Notes under the pieces: generated by a model
What the model saw: the letters and a program-made list of their open reading frames with translations, nothing else
Told to the model about the DNA's origin: nothing
The model's database searches: none
Translations under genes and position numbers: made by a program
Assembly: GCA_029942245.1 (NCBI GenBank)
Contig: JAOZTN010000073.1
Location: 1 to 15,773, forward strand
Length of the DNA stretch: 15,773 nt
Direction: 5' to 3'
Source of the DNA: B18-G4 sp003648575
GTDB taxonomy: Bacteria; Bacteroidota; Bacteroidia; Bacteroidales; B18-G4
In this document: one piece after another, positions 13,698-15,773 of the stretch
How the letters are laid out: the number at the start of each line of letters is the position of its first letter
Position numbering within the stretch: position 1 is the stretch's first letter

Positions 13698-14810
13698 TTA
13701 TTGTTCGGGATCCGACAGCATGCCATCGGATACATTGAATATTAAATGATCTATATCGATGATCTTAAAGACGTTCTCTATCCTGCTTCTCTGTGTATCG
13801 GTTATAAACACCTGTCCGAAATTATTTTCACTTACAAGTTTAATCAGCTGTTGCACCCTGTGATCATCAAGTTTATCGAAGATATCATCGAACAATAGTA
13901 TGGGTTTGTATCCCTTTTCCTCTTTAGTATATTCGAACTGTGCCAGTTTGATGGCGATTACAAATGACTTTTGCTGTCCCTGGGAGCCAAATTTCTTGAC
14001 AGGATAATCGAAGATGCTGAATTTGAGGTCATCCTTATGAATGCCGGCAGTTGTGTATTTCACCATCCTGTCTTTATTCAGTGTCGCAGTGAGCAATTCC
14101 GCCGATGAAGAATTATGAAGGTGGGATTCATACTCTATAGAAACCTTCTCCTTTCCTTCTGAGATAAAGTCGAAGTATTTCTGAAAAATAGGAATAAAAC
14201 GCTCTATAAACACCTCTCGTTTTCTGAATATTTCATTCCCCAGTTTGGAGAGCTGCTCATCCCAGATATCCAGCATAGAAGGATCGAAGAAATTCCTTTC
14301 GTAAAACTGCTTCAGCAGGGAGTTTCTTTGCTGCAATGCCTTATTATAATTGATCAGGTCGTCGAGGTAAATCTTATCAAACTGGGAGATCACACTATCG
14401 ATAAGCCTGCGCCTGATCTCGCTGCCTTCATTGATCAGGTCGCGGTCGTAGGGCGAGATCATTACCAGCGGGAAAGACCCAATATGATCGGCCAGTCGGT
14501 CGTATGTTTTATCGTTCAGTTTGAACAACTTGCGCTCACCCATTTTTTGCACACAGCTTACTTTATCATTCGAATCCCCGTTACGAATAAACTGCCCATG
14601 GATGGCAAAGAAAGTTTCGTCATGTTTGATGTTCTGCGTATCGACAGGATTAAAATAGCTCTTGCAGAAAGAAAGGTAGTGGATAGCATCCAGCAGGTTG
14701 GTCTTCCCCGTACCGTTGTCACCCGTAAAGCAATTGATCTTCGGGGAGAAGTCAGCTCTCGCTTCCCCATAGTTTTTAAAATTGGTGATATTTAGGTTTT
14801 GCAGGTACAT
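13698..14810 (-). CDS. recF: DNA replication and repair protein RecF
   Basis: RecF is an SMC-like ATPase that binds DNA at gaps and, with RecO and RecR, loads RecA. The 370-residue protein shows the Walker A GDNGTGKTN (30-38) after the N-terminal strand LQNLNITNFKNY, the ABC signature GSQGQQK (275-281), and Walker B with ILLFDDIFDKLDDHR (304-318) including the catalytic acidic pair; ITDTQRSRI (336-344) is the late switch region. Length is normal. Its ATG overlaps the ispH stop by one base (TAATG), so translation of the two is probably coupled. In many bacteria recF sits beside dnaN; here it follows ispH instead. Confidence 0.97.
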   Translation of the reverse strand: MYLQNLNITNFKNYGEARADFSPKINCFTGDNGTGKTNLLDAIHYLSFCKSYFNPVDTQNIKHDETFFAIHGQFIRNGDSNDKVSCVQKMGERKLFKLNDKTYDRLADHIGSFPLVMISPYDRDLINEGSEIRRRLIDSVISQFDKIYLDDLINYNKALQQRNSLLKQFYERNFFDPSMLDIWDEQLSKLGNEIFRKREVFIERFIPIFQKYFDFISEGKEKVSIEYESHLHNSSSAELLTATLNKDRMVKYTTAGIHKDDLKFSIFDYPVKKFGSQGQQKSFVIAIKLAQFEYTKEEKGYKPILLFDDIFDKLDDHRVQQLIKLVSENNFGQVFITDTQRSRIENVFKIIDIDHLIFNVSDGMLSDPEQ

Positions 14811-15679
14811 TATGTCAATGCTTCTATCTTTTTAGCCACTTCTTTCATCAGCCATTGGGGTGTGGAGGCTGCCCCACTGATCCCGACAGTTTCCATACCG
14901 GCAAACCATTCAGCATTCATTTCACTGGTTTCGCTGATGAAGTGTGTTCCGGGATTCACTTCCAGGCAGGTGTTGAACAGTTTTTTACCGTTCGAACTCT
15001 CTCGTCCGCTCACAAAGATAATGAGCTCGTGTTCTGATGCAAACTTTTTTAGTAAGGGTACACGGTTCAGCACATGCTTGCAAATTGTATTATAACTCTC
15101 AAGATCAGAAGCAGGATTCTTTCTCTCCATCTGCTCCTTTATTGCTTTTGCGATCAGTTCAAAGCTAATATCATCCATAGTAGTCTGCGAAAACAATCGT
15201 ACCGGCCTGCTCATATCCACTTTCGCCAGATCCTGTGCAGCGCGGATCACAACACCAAGGCCTTTAGTATGGCCCATCAGCCCCATAACTTCAGGGTGCT
15301 GTGGCTTTCCAAATATCACCACCTGCCCCCCGAGTTTCTCCATCTCCTCTGCCGCTGATTTCACATCTTTTTGCAGTTTCCTTACCACACTACAGGTAGC
15401 ATCGATCACTTCAACATCATTTTCTTTAGTCAGGTCATATGTTTCAGGCGGTTCTCCGTGGGCACGGAACAGCAGCTTTTTCCCCTCTAGCAATGGGATA
15501 GTTTCTTTTTCGACAATCTTCAATCCATCATCACTCAGCCGCCCCATCTCCATCTCATTATGCAGCAAAGAACCCAGGCAATGAAATTCAGCTTCCTTTT
15601 CCAGAAACTGATCTGCTTTCTTAATTGCGAGTTTCACTCCGGGGCAAAATCCGGCTGCTTTATCGATGGTGATTTTCAT
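14810..15679 (-). CDS. ispH: 4-hydroxy-3-methylbut-2-enyl diphosphate reductase (IspH)
   Basis: IspH performs the last step of the MEP isoprenoid pathway, reducing HMBPP to IPP and DMAPP with a [4Fe-4S] cluster. The 289-residue protein has the three cluster cysteines C12 (AGFCPGV), C96 (DATCSVV) and C200 (SYNTICKH). Substrate residues are present: H40 (LLHNEM), H74 (RAHGEPP), H128 and catalytic E130 (HPEVMG), T166-T167 (SQTTMD) and the S228-S229-N230 loop. GISGAASTPQWLM near 266-278 is the usual C-terminal motif. It heads the ispH-recF-DUF721 operon. ATG 15679 is chosen because it starts at the conserved MKITID; the in-frame TTG at 15688 lies inside the -7 box. Confidence 0.97.
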   Translation of the reverse strand: MKITIDKAAGFCPGVKLAIKKADQFLEKEAEFHCLGSLLHNEMEMGRLSDDGLKIVEKETIPLLEGKKLLFRAHGEPPETYDLTKENDVEVIDATCSVVRKLQKDVKSAAEEMEKLGGQVVIFGKPQHPEVMGLMGHTKGLGVVIRAAQDLAKVDMSRPVRLFSQTTMDDISFELIAKAIKEQMERKNPASDLESYNTICKHVLNRVPLLKKFASEHELIIFVSGRESSNGKKLFNTCLEVNPGTHFISETSEMNAEWFAGMETVGISGAASTPQWLMKEVAKKIEALT

Positions 15680-15685
15680 GAAATG

Positions 15686-15693
15686 CAAAGATA
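15686..15693 (-). promoter_or_regulatory. -7 box for the ispH-recF-DUF721 operon
   Basis: TATCTTTG on the minus strand matches TAnnTTTG and ends only six bases before ATG 15679, so the transcript would have almost no leader. The region where a -33 element should lie falls inside the heptamer array starting at 15701, and no TTG is seen there. Confidence 0.5.
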
Positions 15694-15700
15694 GTAAAAG

Positions 15701-15773
15701 GATACTGGTTACTGGATGCTGGTTACTGGTTACTGGTTACTGGTTACTGGTTACTGGTTACTGGATACTGGAT
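15701..15773 (+). repeat. GTTACTG-type heptamer array at the right window edge
   Basis: Ten 7-base units and a partial eleventh run in perfect register to the end of the window: GATACTG, GTTACTG, GATGCTG, six GTTACTG, GATACTG, GAT. The array begins 7 bases upstream of the ispH -7 box and probably continues beyond the edge. Confidence 0.95.

Noticed and set aside
15701..15773. CRISPR array at the right edge
   Set aside because: Units are 7 bases with no spacers between them; this is a short tandem repeat.

Overview
The window reads as a chromosomal segment of a Bacteroidota bacterium, probably an anaerobic or facultative member near Bacteroidales. The grounds are the TAnnTTTG-type -7 boxes with almost no Shine-Dalgarno sequences, the TlpA-like protein with a long N-terminal domain, an NrfHA pair without NrfBCD, a 'four helix bundle' (23S intervening-sequence type) gene, and the recF-DUF721 pairing. 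No tRNA, rRNA, CRISPR array or classical insertion sequence is visible, and no gap without a gene exceeds about 230 bases.

Positions 1-7793, all on the minus strand, form a respiratory nitrite-ammonification block. In transcription order it holds an Rrf2-family Fe-S regulator, a polyferredoxin-like protein, an alginate-export-type outer-membrane barrel, a PepSY-type membrane protein with propeller-like periplasmic repeats, nrfH (tetraheme quinol dehydrogenase), nrfA (pentaheme ammonia-forming nitrite reductase) and a secreted thioredoxin-fold protein that runs off the left edge. The regulator and ferredoxin promoters share a near-palindromic operator at the same place relative to the -7 box. 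This suggests that the Rrf2 protein represses itself and the downstream block. nrfH has its own promoter-like sequence.

Positions 8024-12846, plus strand, hold four more general genes: a GT2 glycosyltransferase fused to a degenerate polyprenyl-phosphate sugar transferase, a 2-oxoacid dehydrogenase E2 subunit, a DEDD exonuclease with an ExoX-like C-terminus, and a fumarylacetoacetate-hydrolase-family enzyme.

Positions 12847-13390 look like a small inserted unit: one four-helix-bundle gene between two GT-rich heptamer arrays in inverted orientation, placed between two convergent genes. Beyond it, on the minus strand, ispH, recF and a DUF721 (DciA-like) gene form a tight operon. The window ends in a perfect-period heptamer array (GTTACTG type) directly upstream of the ispH promoter, with the same period as the array beside the four-helix gene but a different sequence.

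The strongest items for follow-up are the shared Rrf2 operator, the heptamer-flanked four-helix unit, the pseudo-enzyme fusion in the glycosyltransferase, and the unusual partner proteins of NrfHA.
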